From the NCBI GenBank assembly GCA_030530285.1, contig JAUMVD010000003.1, positions 1-64,000 of the forward strand: a stretch of DNA of 64,000 bases. The letters are read 5' to 3'. The notes under the pieces are model-generated. The model was not told the DNA's origin and did no database searches. It was given only the letters and a program-made list of their open reading frames with translations. Below, in pieces: positions 1 through 9,794 of this stretch (its first letter is position 1; each line of letters starts with the position of its first letter). The stretch is from Bacillota bacterium. GTDB taxonomy: Bacteria; Bacillota; Clostridia; Peptostreptococcales; Anaerovoracaceae. Both the position numbers and the translations under genes were made by a program.

Positions 1-83
1 CAGGTAGTGTCGGAGTATTTCTCAGAGTGTAACATATGTCTTGACAATTAAGACTCTGTCATCAACAGCAAACGATAAATCTG

Positions 84-113
84 TTGAGTATATATAGGCA
101 TATATGGTATAAT
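84..113 (+). promoter_or_regulatory. Predicted sigma-A promoter of pyrH
   Basis: A TTGAGT -35 box (84-89) and a perfect TATAAT -10 box (108-113) are separated by 18 bases, and the pyrH start lies 46 bases beyond the -10. pyrH therefore seems to have its own promoter rather than relying only on an upstream rpsB-tsf operon. A separate TTGACA at 41-46 has no -10 box at the right distance. Bases 1-83 hold no gene that I can identify. Confidence 0.6.
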
Positions 114-159
114 TTCATGGATAAAGACATGAACTGACACAATAAAAAAGGAGTCGTAA

Positions 160-864
<705 letters not shown>

Positions 865-891
865 GGATCAATACATCTGGAGGTAATAAAA

Positions 892-1449
892 ATGAGCGAA
901 TTCAGTATTGAAACATTAGAGGAGAAAATCTCGAAGAGCGAGAATCTCCTGAGAGAAGAGCTGGCAACAGTAAGAGCCGGCAGAGCCAATGCAGCTCTGG
1001 TGGATAAAGTAATGGTTGAGTATTACGGTACACCAACTCCGCTCAAGGCGCTGGCCAACATCAGCGTGCCGGAACCGAGAACACTGATGATCACGCCGTT
1101 CGATCCTAAGAGCATCCCTGAGATCGAGAAGGCCATCAACATCGCCAATATCGGCATCAACCCGATCAATGACGGCAAGGTCGTAAGGCTTCAGATTCCT
1201 CAGGTCACAGAGGAAAGAAGAAAAGAACTCACCAAGACCGTAAAGAAGATGGGTGAGGATACTAAGGTAGCCGTGAGAAACCTCAGAAGAGACGCCAACG
1301 ATAAGGTCAAGAAAATGGAAAAGGCCGGCGACTACACAGAGGATGACGTGAAGGAAACTCTCGATGAGATCCAGAAGCTTACTGACAAATCGATAAAGGA
1401 GATCGATGAGATCGTAGCCGACAAAGAAAAGGAAATCATGGAAGTATAA
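892..1449 (+). CDS. frr: Ribosome recycling factor
   Basis: The ribosome recycling factor acts with EF-G to split the post-termination ribosome complex after release of the finished protein. The 185-residue length is exactly typical. The sequence carries the family hallmarks: an N-terminal helix with [11 protein letters not shown] (about residues 23-33), then the small domain with [14 protein letters not shown] (about 44-57) and ITPFDP (about 66-71), then a long charged C-terminal helical region with [11 protein letters not shown] (about 104-114). A GGAGG ribosome binding site precedes the ATG. A strong hairpin follows the gene, so much of the pyrH-frr transcript probably ends there. Confidence 0.97.
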   Translation: MSEFSIETLEEKISKSENLLREELATVRAGRANAALVDKVMVEYYGTPTPLKALANISVPEPRTLMITPFDPKSIPEIEKAINIANIGINPINDGKVVRLQIPQVTEERRKELTKTVKKMGEDTKVAVRNLRRDANDKVKKMEKAGDYTEDDVKETLDEIQKLTDKSIKEIDEIVADKEKEIMEV

Positions 1450-1460
1450 AAGCAAAAGCC

Positions 1461-1500
1461 AAAGTGTGTCAATAGGAGCCATCCCTATTGACACATTTTT
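1461..1500 (+). terminator. Intrinsic terminator or attenuator between frr and uppS
   Basis: A near-perfect inverted repeat has arms 1461-1476 and 1484-1499. The core is GTGTCAATAGG pairing with CCTATTGACAC around a 7-base loop, flanked by A and T runs so that it could work in both directions. No convincing promoter lies between it and uppS, so partial read-through (attenuation) into the uppS-polC genes is likely. Confidence 0.7.
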
Positions 1501-1515
1501 AAACGGACAGAGGAA

Positions 1516-2244
1516 ATGGTTGAATTAAACAGAGAGAGAATGCCCAGGCATGTAGCCATCATCATGGATGGCAACGGCAGGTGGGCCAAGCAGCATGGCG
1601 TCCCGAGGCTGGCAGGTCACAGAGCCGGCATGGAAGCCATGAAGAAAATCGTTGATCACTCGGATAAGCTGGGGATCAAATATTTGACAGTATACGCTTT
1701 TTCCACGGAGAACTGGAAACGCTCCATGGAGGAGGTATCGGGCATATTCAAACTGCTGGTGGTGTTCGTCAACCGGGACCTGAAGGAACTGGTGGACAAC
1801 AACGTTCGGGTAGAGGTTCTCGGTGACTACAGCATGATACCGGAAGATTCCAAGGAAGCTCTGGAACGGACGCTGGCCAGGACCAAGGATGACACGGGAC
1901 TTCAGTTTAATATTGCCCTGAATTATGGCGGCAGAGATGAGATCAGAAGAAGCGTGGAACAGATCGCCCGCCGGGCAGCTAACGGCGAGATCAAGCCCGA
2001 AGACGTGACCGAAGATATGATCGGACAGGGGCTTTGGACGGGATCCGAACATGCCTATTCTCCTGATCCCGAGCTGATCATCAGAACCAGCGGAGAGGAG
2101 CGGCTCTCTAATTTTATGCTCTGGCAGGGAGCATACAGCGAATTCGTGTTTTCTGATGTACTGTGGCCGGATTTTACGCCAGATGAATTTGAGAAATGCA
2201 TCGCCGAATATCAATCGAGGGACAGAAGGTTCGGCGGCAGATAG
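1516..2244 (+). CDS. uppS: Isoprenyl transferase (undecaprenyl diphosphate synthase)
   Basis: UppS condenses eight isopentenyl diphosphates onto farnesyl diphosphate to make C55 undecaprenyl diphosphate, the lipid carrier for peptidoglycan. The 242-residue product has the cis-prenyltransferase signatures: IIMDGNGRWAK (about residues 15-25, with the catalytic Asp and the diphosphate-binding Arg), TVYAFSTENWKR (about 58-69) and the C-terminal RTSGEERLSNFMLWQ region (about 195-209), which is the family signature. The ATG follows an AGAGGAA ribosome binding site. It opens the uppS-cdsA-dxr-rseP-ispG-polC run; cdsA follows after 9 bases. This is the standard order in Bacillota, linking cell-wall lipid carrier and isoprenoid precursor synthesis. 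Confidence 0.96.
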   Translation: MVELNRERMPRHVAIIMDGNGRWAKQHGVPRLAGHRAGMEAMKKIVDHSDKLGIKYLTVYAFSTENWKRSMEEVSGIFKLLVVFVNRDLKELVDNNVRVEVLGDYSMIPEDSKEALERTLARTKDDTGLQFNIALNYGGRDEIRRSVEQIARRAANGEIKPEDVTEDMIGQGLWTGSEHAYSPDPELIIRTSGEERLSNFMLWQGAYSEFVFSDVLWPDFTPDEFEKCIAEYQSRDRRFGGR

Positions 2245-2253
2245 GAGATATAG

Positions 2254-3060
2254 ATGAAAACCAGGATATTATCGGGACTGATCATGCTCCCGTTAGTCAT
2301 ATTGCTCGTCATCGGCGGATATGTGCTGTACGCGGGCTGTTTTGCCATCGGCGTGATGGCGGTATATGAATTCTACAGGGGATTCAAGGCAATGGATGTG
2401 CATCCCAGCTTTCCCATCGCCGTGGTTGCGGCGGTATGCCTTTATGTGATCGGAATCGTAGATCATCTGGGGCTTGCGGACGCCAAAACGCTGATGATGC
2501 TGTGGTTCTTCGGCGTGACAGTGGCGGGGCTTTTGTACCTGTTCAAAATCGAAGAGCGAAAACTGTCTGACGGGATGGCCACCATCGTGGGCATATTCTA
2601 CGCGGTATTTTTTTCCTATCATATCGGACTGATCGGCATGATGCCGGATGTGAAAATACTGGTATGGCTCGTGGTGATCACCGCCTTTGGAACCGATATT
2701 TGCGCGTACTTCGCGGGAGTATTTCTGGGCAAGCACAAGCTGTGTCCGGTCATCAGCCCGAAGAAAACCTGGGAAGGGGCTATCGGCGGCGTATTGGGCA
2801 GTGTGATCCTGTGCGGCGTGTTCGGCATCATATTCGTCAAACCTCTCATGATCCACTGTCTCATCATCGGCCTTGCCGGCAGCGTGATCTCCATGTTCGG
2901 AGACCTGACGGCATCCGTCTTCAAGAGAAAAATGGGAATCAAAGACTACGGTAACCTTATCCCGGGACATGGCGGCATTCTGGACAGATTTGACAGCGTG
3001 CTGTTCACGGGACCTGTGGTCTATTACTATATCGCAATCGTTTTGGGAATGGGCATATGA
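2254..3060 (+). CDS. cdsA: Phosphatidate cytidylyltransferase
   Basis: CdsA makes CDP-diacylglycerol from phosphatidic acid and CTP at the membrane, the branch point to all phospholipids. The 268-residue protein is almost wholly hydrophobic, with about seven or eight membrane segments. It ends with the CDP-diglyceride synthetase signature: SMFGDLTASVFKRKMGIKD (about residues 213-231) followed by LIPGHGGILDRFDS (about 235-248). An inner ISPKKTWEGAIGG segment (about 168-180) is also conserved. The last codons overlap dxr by four bases (ATGA), so translation is probably coupled. Confidence 0.95.
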   Translation: MKTRILSGLIMLPLVILLVIGGYVLYAGCFAIGVMAVYEFYRGFKAMDVHPSFPIAVVAAVCLYVIGIVDHLGLADAKTLMMLWFFGVTVAGLLYLFKIEERKLSDGMATIVGIFYAVFFSYHIGLIGMMPDVKILVWLVVITAFGTDICAYFAGVFLGKHKLCPVISPKKTWEGAIGGVLGSVILCGVFGIIFVKPLMIHCLIIGLAGSVISMFGDLTASVFKRKMGIKDYGNLIPGHGGILDRFDSVLFTGPVVYYYIAIVLGMGI

Positions 3061-4217
3061 AACACATTTCGATTCTTGGAAGTACCGGTTCCATCGGAAC
3101 GCAGGCTTTGGATATCATCGCAAAGTACAGAGACAGATTCAGCGTCACGGCCCTCAGCTGCGCCAGGAGCCTGGATCTTCTCATGGAGCAGGTAGAGGTG
3201 TTTGAGCCGGCTGCCGTGTGTCTGGCGGATGAGGCCGGAGCGAGGGAATTCGCAAAGGCTCTGCAGGGCAAAAGCGGCATCCGCAGGCCGGAAGTCCTTT
3301 ATGGCGTCGACGGTCTGAAAACCATCGCGACCATGGGAGAGGCCGACCTGGTCCTCAACTCCCTCATGGGCATGCGGGGGCTGGAGCCGACACTGGCCGC
3401 CATTGAAGCCGGCAAAGACATCGCCTTTGCCAATAAAGAAACGCTGGTGGTAGGCGGTGAGCTGGTCATGTCCGCCGTCAAGAGAAAGGGCATCAGGCTG
3501 CTCCCGGTAGACAGTGAGCACAGCGCCATATTCCAGTCGCTGCAGGGCAGCGCGGGAAATCCTGTGAAGCGTATCATCCTCACAGCCTCAGGCGGGCCAT
3601 TCAGAGGGTATTCCAGAAAACAGCTGGAAGAGGTCACGCTGGAGCAGGCGTTGAAACATCCGAACTGGTCCATGGGAAGCAAGATCACCATAGACTCCGC
3701 GTCGATGATGAACAAAGGCCTTGAGGTCATCGAAGCCAGATGGCTGTTTGATGTGCCCCTGGATCAGATCCAGATTGTGGTGCATCCACAGAGCGTGCTG
3801 CATTCGGCAGTAGAATTTGCAGATGGTTCCGTGATCGGACAGATGGGAACGCCGGACATGAGAGTGCCGATCGGATACGCCTTCTCGTATCCGGAGAGAC
3901 TGGATCTGGCGGAGACCACGGTAAAGAGTCTGGATTTCTTCGGACTGCCATCCGGAATGGACTTCTATCCGGCTGACAGAGACGTATTCCGGACGATCGA
4001 TCTGGCTTACGAAGCCAGCAGGACAGGCGGAAGCTGTCCGGTAGTTCTGAACGGGGCAAACGAGGTATTGGTAGATAAATTCCTGAAAGGGCAGATCAGA
4101 TTCGTGGACATTCAGGACACGCTGGTCAGGGTCATGGACAAGCACGTTCCGAAATTCGGCCTGAGCCTGGAGGAAATATTAGAAGAAGATAAAAGAATAA
4201 GGGAAATATTGAGATGA
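3057..4217 (+). CDS. dxr: 1-deoxy-D-xylulose 5-phosphate reductoisomerase
   Basis: Dxr converts 1-deoxy-D-xylulose 5-phosphate to 2-C-methylerythritol 4-phosphate using NADPH, the committed step of the non-mevalonate isoprenoid pathway. The 386-residue protein has the N-terminal NADPH-binding GSTGSIGTQALDII (about residues 8-21), the metal-binding PVDSEHSAIFQSL (about 150-162), the ASGGPFR loop (about 177-183), and the SMMNKGLEVIEA segment (about 216-227). The start codon overlaps the cdsA stop (ATGA), and the end overlaps rseP in the same way. Finding dxr and ispG in one run shows that this organism uses the MEP pathway. Confidence 0.97.
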   Translation: MKHISILGSTGSIGTQALDIIAKYRDRFSVTALSCARSLDLLMEQVEVFEPAAVCLADEAGAREFAKALQGKSGIRRPEVLYGVDGLKTIATMGEADLVLNSLMGMRGLEPTLAAIEAGKDIAFANKETLVVGGELVMSAVKRKGIRLLPVDSEHSAIFQSLQGSAGNPVKRIILTASGGPFRGYSRKQLEEVTLEQALKHPNWSMGSKITIDSASMMNKGLEVIEARWLFDVPLDQIQIVVHPQSVLHSAVEFADGSVIGQMGTPDMRVPIGYAFSYPERLDLAETTVKSLDFFGLPSGMDFYPADRDVFRTIDLAYEASRTGGSCPVVLNGANEVLVDKFLKGQIRFVDIQDTLVRVMDKHVPKFGLSLEEILEEDKRIREILR

Positions 4218-5224
4218 CGATCGTATACGCTATATTGATATTCTGCTTTTTGATTTTTGTCCATGAGCTGGGGCACTTCATTGTGGCCAAAGCCTGCGGC
4301 GTCAAGGTCAATGAGTTCGCCATAGGCATGGGACCGGCCATATACAAAAAACAAAAAGGTGAGACACTGTACGCTATAAGAATCCTGCCCATAGGCGGCT
4401 ACTGCGCCATGGAGGGGGAGGACGAGGATTCCGATGAGCCCGGCGCCTTTAACAACAAGCCGGCCTGGCAGAGGGCCTGCGTACTGGCTGCCGGTTCCTT
4501 TATGAACCTGCTGACCTGCGTGGTGCTGCTCATTGTCATAGCCTTTTGCGTGGGACAGACGACCACTACCATCGATCAGGTGGCGAAGGATTCCCCTGCG
4601 CTGAGAGCCGGCATCGAGAGCGGAGATAAGATCATCGCCGTTGACGGCGAAGCAATCGATAAATGGGACGATCTCATACAGTCTGTGGGATACAGCAAGG
4701 AAGAAACCGCAGAGATCACCGTGCTCAGAGACGGGAAGGAAGTCACCCTTACCGCGCAGCTGGAATACGATAAGGACGCGGGAAGGAACATGATCGGCAT
4801 CACGCCTGTGATGCAGAGAAATCCTGTGAGAGCCGTCGGTGACGGCATCAAAAACACCGGCAGAATGACGGTGATGATGTACGATACGCTGCGGCAGCTC
4901 TTTACCGGTGACGTTTCCGTATCGGAACTGAGCGGTCCTGTGGGGATCGTCTACGCCACCAACCAGGCGGCCAAGTCCGGCGTGCTCTACGTGGTCTATC
5001 TGGCAGCGCTCCTCAGCTTGAATCTGGCCATCATCAACATGCTGCCGTTTCCGGCGCTGGACGGAGGCAGGCTGCTGTTTCTGGTCATCAGGCTGTTCAC
5101 GGGAAAGAGAGTGTCGGATGAGACAGAGGGAAAGATCCATTTCATAGGAATATGCCTGTTATTTGCCCTGATGATCTACGTCACATTCAATGACGTACTC
5201 AGGTTCATCATCCCGATATTCTAA
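4214..5224 (+). CDS. rseP: Site-2 protease family zinc metalloprotease RseP/RasP
   Basis: This intramembrane protease cleaves membrane-spanning substrates, typically anti-sigma factors and leftover signal peptides. The zinc site HELGH lies in the first membrane segment (residues 17-21), a PDZ domain spans about residues 110-190, and the second metal-ligand motif, NMLPFPALDGGRL, is at about 276-288. There are about four membrane segments in 336 residues, slightly shorter than E. coli RseP because there is one PDZ domain, as in Bacillota RasP. It overlaps dxr by four bases. No anti-sigma factor gene is visible in the window. Confidence 0.93.
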   Translation: MTIVYAILIFCFLIFVHELGHFIVAKACGVKVNEFAIGMGPAIYKKQKGETLYAIRILPIGGYCAMEGEDEDSDEPGAFNNKPAWQRACVLAAGSFMNLLTCVVLLIVIAFCVGQTTTTIDQVAKDSPALRAGIESGDKIIAVDGEAIDKWDDLIQSVGYSKEETAEITVLRDGKEVTLTAQLEYDKDAGRNMIGITPVMQRNPVRAVGDGIKNTGRMTVMMYDTLRQLFTGDVSVSELSGPVGIVYATNQAAKSGVLYVVYLAALLSLNLAIINMLPFPALDGGRLLFLVIRLFTGKRVSDETEGKIHFIGICLLFALMIYVTFNDVLRFIIPIF

Positions 5225-5239
5225 AGAGGTTTTAGCAGC

Positions 5240-6277
5240 ATGAAAAAAAGCGTTAAAGTAGGAAATGTGACCATAGGCGGCGGAGCTCCGGTGAGCATCC
5301 AGTCTATGTGCAATACAAAAACAGCCGATGTTGATGCGAGTCTGGAGCAGATCAGGCGTCTTGAGGAGGCCGGCTGCGAGATCGTGAGGCTTACCGTGCC
5401 CGACCTGGAGTCAGCCGAAGCCCTTGGCAGGATCAAGCAAAAGGCGCATATCCCGGTGGTGGCGGATATACACTTCAACTATCGTCTCGCGATCGCGGCG
5501 ATCGATGCGGGCGCGGACAAGATCAGAATCAATCCGGGAAATATCGGATCGAGAGATAAGGTCAAGGCAGTAGCGGATAAAGCCAGAGCCTGCGGGGTCC
5601 CGATCCGGGTAGGCGTCAACTCCGGATCCCTGGAAAAGGATATATTAGCTAAATATGGAGCGGTTACGGCGGAGGGCCTTGCGGAAAGCGCCCTGAGAAA
5701 CGTCAGGATCCTGGAGGAACTGGACTTCGATGATATCGTGATCTCACTGAAATCATCTGATGTGCAGATGAATTACGATGCGTACCGCATCGTGGATAAA
5801 GCAACCGATCATCCGCTGCACATTGGCGTTACCGAGGCGGGTACGCCTTCTATGGGCAAGATCAAATCCGCAGCGGGCATCGGAGCGCTTTTGCTGGCGG
5901 GAATCGGCGACACCATGAGAGTTTCCCTGACCGCGGATCCCGTGGAGGAAGTGCTGTTCGCCAGAAAGCTCCTGGAGGCCGTGGGAATCAGAAAGAGCAG
6001 CGTCGAGATCGTATCCTGTCCGACATGCGGCAGGACGGAAGTGGATCTGGAGAAAATCGCGGAGAGTGTAGAGAGGCGCGCCGCAGAACTGACAGGTCCC
6101 ATCAAGATCGCGGTGATGGGATGCGCGGTGAACGGGCCGGGAGAGGCCAGAGGCGCCGATATAGGCGTTGCCTGCGGCAAAGGCGAAGGCGTGCTGTTTG
6201 CCCGCGGCGAGATCATCGGTAAGGTGAAAGAAGAAGACATAGCAGAGGAACTGATCAAACTGGCAAGGACAATATGA
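5240..6277 (+). CDS. ispG: 4-hydroxy-3-methylbut-2-en-1-yl diphosphate synthase
   Basis: IspG is the [4Fe-4S] enzyme that reduces methylerythritol cyclodiphosphate to HMBPP in the MEP isoprenoid pathway. The 345-residue, two-domain form is the usual bacterial one. It starts with VKVGNVTIGGGAPVSIQSM, and has VVADIHFNYRLA (about residues 73-84) and the three cluster cysteines: CPTCGR (about 260-265) and MGCAVNGPGEARGADIG (about 293-309). The gene starts 15 bases after rseP behind an AAGAGGTTT-type site and overlaps polC by four bases. Confidence 0.97.
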   Translation: MKKSVKVGNVTIGGGAPVSIQSMCNTKTADVDASLEQIRRLEEAGCEIVRLTVPDLESAEALGRIKQKAHIPVVADIHFNYRLAIAAIDAGADKIRINPGNIGSRDKVKAVADKARACGVPIRVGVNSGSLEKDILAKYGAVTAEGLAESALRNVRILEELDFDDIVISLKSSDVQMNYDAYRIVDKATDHPLHIGVTEAGTPSMGKIKSAAGIGALLLAGIGDTMRVSLTADPVEEVLFARKLLEAVGIRKSSVEIVSCPTCGRTEVDLEKIAESVERRAAELTGPIKIAVMGCAVNGPGEARGADIGVACGKGEGVLFARGEIIGKVKEEDIAEELIKLARTI

Positions 6278-9200
6278 GAACTATCCTGGAAAAATATATC
6301 GATTTTTCACGACTTGAAAATTTTAATAAAGACGACCTGAAGGTTGAAATGACTAAAGCTTCACTAGACAGAGACAGCCTGACGCTTTCTGTCGAAATGG
6401 AGCTTAATGTTGTATTGTCGGCGAGAACAGCGGAGAAGATCAAGGACGATCTGAAGAAGAATATCGATGGAGTCAGACTCGTCGATTTGGATATCAGGTA
6501 TAAGGACATCAAGGCCAGCGAACGGCCGCAGCCAAAAGCCGCGAAGGAAAAACCTGCAGCAAACGGAAACGGCGGGTTTAACGGCAATAACGGAGGCGGC
6601 GGAGGCGGCTGGAAAGGCTCCAGAAAGCGGAAATACATACCGGTTAAAGGCAATGTGGTCATGGGTCGTGAAGTCACCGGAGAACTGACTCCTATCGATA
6701 AAATCACATCGGAATCCGGCAGCGTGGCATTCGAGGGCGAAGTGTTTAAGCTGGAGGCCAAGACGACCAAGAACGACAGCAAGCTGGTCACGATGCTGGT
6801 GACCAATAAAAAGACCAGCATCTGCGTGAAAGCCTTTGTATCTGAAGAAAAGTGGGCGGATATCGAGGAACATCTCCCGCCGAAGACGGCGGTCAAAGTC
6901 CAGGGCAAGGCCCAGTGGGACAGTTTTGACATGTGCGTTTCCGTCATGGCGGACAGCCTGGAAAAAACCAAGAAACAGGAAAGAACCGATACGTATCCGA
7001 GAAAACGTGTCGAACTGCATGCCCATACGAAGATGAGCGCCATGGACGGCCTGAACGACGCCAAAAAAATGGTCAAGACTGCCGAAAGCTGGGGGCATCC
7101 GGCCATCGCCATCACCGACCACGGCGTGGTGCAGGCGTTTCCTGAGGCCGCGGGCGCGGCCAAGGACATCAAAGTGCTCTATGGCTGCGAGGGATACCTG
7201 CTGGATGACGAGGGCCTGATCTCAGAAGACGGGACGATAGATTACAAAGCCAGAGGGACGTATCACATCATACTGATCGCGAAAAACCAGCAGGGACTTT
7301 TGAATCTGTACAAGCTGGTCTCCTTTGCTCATCTGAATTATTTCTACAAGAGACCAAGGATCCCGCGCTCCGTGCTGCAGAAATACAGAGAAGGGCTGAT
7401 TCTGGGATCCGCTTGTGAGGCGGGTGAATTATACAGAGCCGTCCGAAACGGCGCATCTGATGAAACAATCGAGAAGATCGTAAACTTCTACGATTATCTG
7501 GAGATCCAGCCGCTGGTCAACAACAGGTTTATGGTTAGAGAGAACATCGTCTCGGGGGAAGACGATCTTAAGGATATCAACAGGAAGATCGTGGAGCTGG
7601 GAGAAACCTACGGCAAGCCCGTGTGCGCCACGTGCGATTCCCACTATTTTGACCCGGAGGACGCCGTATACCGAAAGATCCTCATGGCCGGACAGGGCTA
7701 TAAGGACGCCGAAAGCGGCGAGGGGCTGTATTTCAGAACCACGGATGAGATGATAGAGGAGTTCTCCTACCTGGGAGAAGAAACGGCCGAGAAAGTCGTC
7801 ATCGACAATACGAATCTCATCGCCGACATGGTGGAAAGGATCAAGCCGGTCCCGGATGACAAGTTCCCGCCGCACATCGACGGGGCGGAGGAATACCTGC
7901 GCAAAGTATGCGAAGAGAGGACTACGGCGATCTACGGAGATCCGCTGCCGGAGCCTATCAGGCAAAGGCTGGACAAGGAGCTCAACTCCATCATCGATAA
8001 CGGATATGCGGTCATGTACAGGTCCGCGGAGATGCTGGTGCAGAGATCCATCTCGGAAGGGTATCTGGTAGGGTCCAGAGGATCGGTAGGATCCTCATTT
8101 GCCGCTACCGCTTCCGGAATCACGGAGGTAAATCCGCTGCCGGCCCATTATATCTGTCCGAACTGCAAGAACCTGGAGTGGGGTGATTCCACAGAATACG
8201 ACTGCGGCGTGGACATGCCGGACAAAGTGTGTCCTGTCTGCGGCACACCGTACAGGAAAGAAGGATTCACCATTCCGTTTGAAACATTCCTGGGATTTGA
8301 AGGAAACAAAGAGCCGGATATCGACCTGAACTTCGCAGGAGAATATCAGAGCAGGGCGCAGAAATATGTAGAAGAAATCTTCGGCGCAGAGAACGTGTTC
8401 AAGGCCGGCACCATCGGCACCATCAAGGACAATACGGCCTTTGGTTTCGTGTCCAAGTACTTCGAGGAAAAGGGCGTCACCCCGAACAAGTTCGAGGTGG
8501 AGCGTCTGGCTAAGGGATGTGAAGGCGTGAAGAGAACGACCGGACAGCATCCGGGAGGCGTGATCATCGTTCCGAAAGGGCATGAGATCTACGAGTTCTG
8601 TCCTGTACAGCGTCCCGCTAACGACGTGAAATCAGATATCATCACAACGCACTACGAATATCATTCCATCGATAAGAACCTCCTGAAGCTGGATATACTG
8701 GGTCATGATATTCCGTCCATGATCAAGCATCTTTATGACATGACGGGAGTGGATCCTCTCTCGGTACCGATTAAGGATGAAAAGGTGATGACCATATTCC
8801 TGGGCACCGAGGGACTGGATATCAAGGATCCGGACTATAAATTCACTCACGGCAGCTACGCGATACACGAGTTCGGAACGCCGTTTGTCAGGCGCATGCT
8901 GGATGACATCAGGCCGACTTCCATCGAGGAACTGGTGAGGATATCGGGACTCTCTCACGGCACAGACGTATGGGTTGGCAACGCGCAGGATCTGGTGGTT
9001 GGCGGCATCACGACGATGAAGGAAGCCATCGCCACGCGTGATGACATCATGAACTATCTGAGGAAACACGATCTGCCTAACTCCGACGCCTTTACCATCA
9101 TGGAGAAGGTGAGAAAGGGCAAAGGCCTTACGGATGAGCAGGAAACGCTCATGCGGGAACATGATGTTCCGGACTGGTACATCGAATCCTGTAAGAAGAT

Positions 9201-9735
9201 CAAATACATGTTCCCGAGAGCTCACGCGGTGGCCTATGTACTGATGTCCATGCGGGAAGCGTATTATAAGGTCTATTATCCGATAGAATTCTATGCAGCC
9301 TGGTTCACCATGAAAGTGGCGAATTTCGACGCCAAAGTGATTCTGGCGGGACAAAAGGCTGTAGAGGAACGGATGCAGGAAATCCTGGACAAGGGAGATG
9401 AAGCCTCTAAGAAAGAACAGGCGGACGTGAATATACTTGAAGTGGCCTATGAGATGTACGCCAGAGGTTATGAGTTCGCACCCGCCAGGCTGGGCATATC
9501 GGATGCCCTGAAATTTAAGGCATATGAAGGCAGGGTGCTGTTGCCGTTCAACGCCATTGAGGGAATGGGCGAGGGCGCGGCCAAAGCCTTTGCGCGCGCA
9601 TACGAGGAACACCCTTATGAAACGGTGGAGGACGTATGTGACAGAGGCAAGGTCAACAAGACCGTGCTGGAGGAACTGAGAGCTCACGGCGTCCTGGAGG
9701 GACTGCCGGAAACGGCGCAGATAAGCTTTTTCTAG
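6274..9735 (+). CDS. polC: DNA polymerase III PolC-type alpha subunit lacking the exonuclease domain
   Basis: PolC is the main replicative polymerase of low-GC Gram-positives. Visible in order: an N-terminal domain (1-85), a Gly/Asn-rich linker (about 95-112), an OB-like domain (about 120-230), a PHP domain from VELHAHTKMSAMDG (about 247) and AITDHGVVQAF (about 279), a palm with YLVGSRGSVGSS (about 595), a zinc-binding CPNC/CPVC pair (about 628-660), and PDIDLNF with catalytic Asp682 and Asp684. The C-terminal fingers and OB region follow. Family members are usually about 1430 residues; this one is 1153. The inserted DEDDh proofreading exonuclease, normally found between YLLDD and the HIILIAKN segment, is absent: only about 18 residues (roughly 313-330) link the two. 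The reading frame is intact, so this is a clean domain loss, not a frameshift. It overlaps ispG by four bases. Confidence 0.95.
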   Translation: MRTILEKYIDFSRLENFNKDDLKVEMTKASLDRDSLTLSVEMELNVVLSARTAEKIKDDLKKNIDGVRLVDLDIRYKDIKASERPQPKAAKEKPAANGNGGFNGNNGGGGGGWKGSRKRKYIPVKGNVVMGREVTGELTPIDKITSESGSVAFEGEVFKLEAKTTKNDSKLVTMLVTNKKTSICVKAFVSEEKWADIEEHLPPKTAVKVQGKAQWDSFDMCVSVMADSLEKTKKQERTDTYPRKRVELHAHTKMSAMDGLNDAKKMVKTAESWGHPAIAITDHGVVQAFPEAAGAAKDIKVLYGCEGYLLDDEGLISEDGTIDYKARGTYHIILIAKNQQGLLNLYKLVSFAHLNYFYKRPRIPRSVLQKYREGLILGSACEAGELYRAVRNGASDETIEKIVNFYDYLEIQPLVNNRFMVRENIVSGEDDLKDINRKIVELGETYGKPVCATCDSHYFDPEDAVYRKILMAGQGYKDAESGEGLYFRTTDEMIEEFSYLGEETAEKVVIDNTNLIADMVERIKPVPDDKFPPHIDGAEEYLRKVCEERTTAIYGDPLPEPIRQRLDKELNSIIDNGYAVMYRSAEMLVQRSISEGYLVGSRGSVGSSFAATASGITEVNPLPAHYICPNCKNLEWGDSTEYDCGVDMPDKVCPVCGTPYRKEGFTIPFETFLGFEGNKEPDIDLNFAGEYQSRAQKYVEEIFGAENVFKAGTIGTIKDNTAFGFVSKYFEEKGVTPNKFEVERLAKGCEGVKRTTGQHPGGVIIVPKGHEIYEFCPVQRPANDVKSDIITTHYEYHSIDKNLLKLDILGHDIPSMIKHLYDMTGVDPLSVPIKDEKVMTIFLGTEGLDIKDPDYKFTHGSYAIHEFGTPFVRRMLDDIRPTSIEELVRISGLSHGTDVWVGNAQDLVVGGITTMKEAIATRDDIMNYLRKHDLPNSDAFTIMEKVRKGKGLTDEQETLMREHDVPDWYIESCKKIKYMFPRAHAVAYVLMSMREAYYKVYYPIEFYAAWFTMKVANFDAKVILAGQKAVEERMQEILDKGDEASKKEQADVNILEVAYEMYARGYEFAPARLGISDALKFKAYEGRVLLPFNAIEGMGEGAAKAFARAYEEHPYETVEDVCDRGKVNKTVLEELRAHGVLEGLPETAQISFF

Positions 9736-9737
9736 GC

Positions 9738-9766
9738 TTGCAATCACTGGAAGAGTGTGGTATTAT
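9738..9766 (+). promoter_or_regulatory. Promoter of the rimP-nusA-infB operon
   Basis: TTGCAA (9738-9743) and TATTAT (9761-9766) are separated by exactly 17 bases, just after the polC stop codon. The element drives the translation-factor operon that follows. The rpsO promoter at 31160-31188 has the same two hexamers and the same spacing. Confidence 0.8.
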
Positions 9767-9794
9767 AGTCGAGGATCAATAGTAAGTTATCGTA

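Noticed and set aside
41-46. TTGACA as a pyrH -35 box
   Set aside because: No -10 box lies 16 to 18 bases downstream; the pair at 84-113 is better.
1-51. An open frame at the left edge as the end of an upstream gene such as tsf
   Set aside because: Only 16 codons are visible, and they do not match the C-terminus of EF-Ts or any other protein that I recognise.
2293-2970. Long open frames on the strand opposite cdsA, polC, infB, dnaK and ygiQ
   Set aside because: They are shadows of clearly identified genes. Their products lack recognisable motifs and have no start sites.
6536-6620. Gly/Asn-rich stretch of polC as a sign of a frameshift or fusion
   Set aside because: The frame continues cleanly into the OB and PHP domains; low-complexity linkers at this place occur in other PolC proteins.
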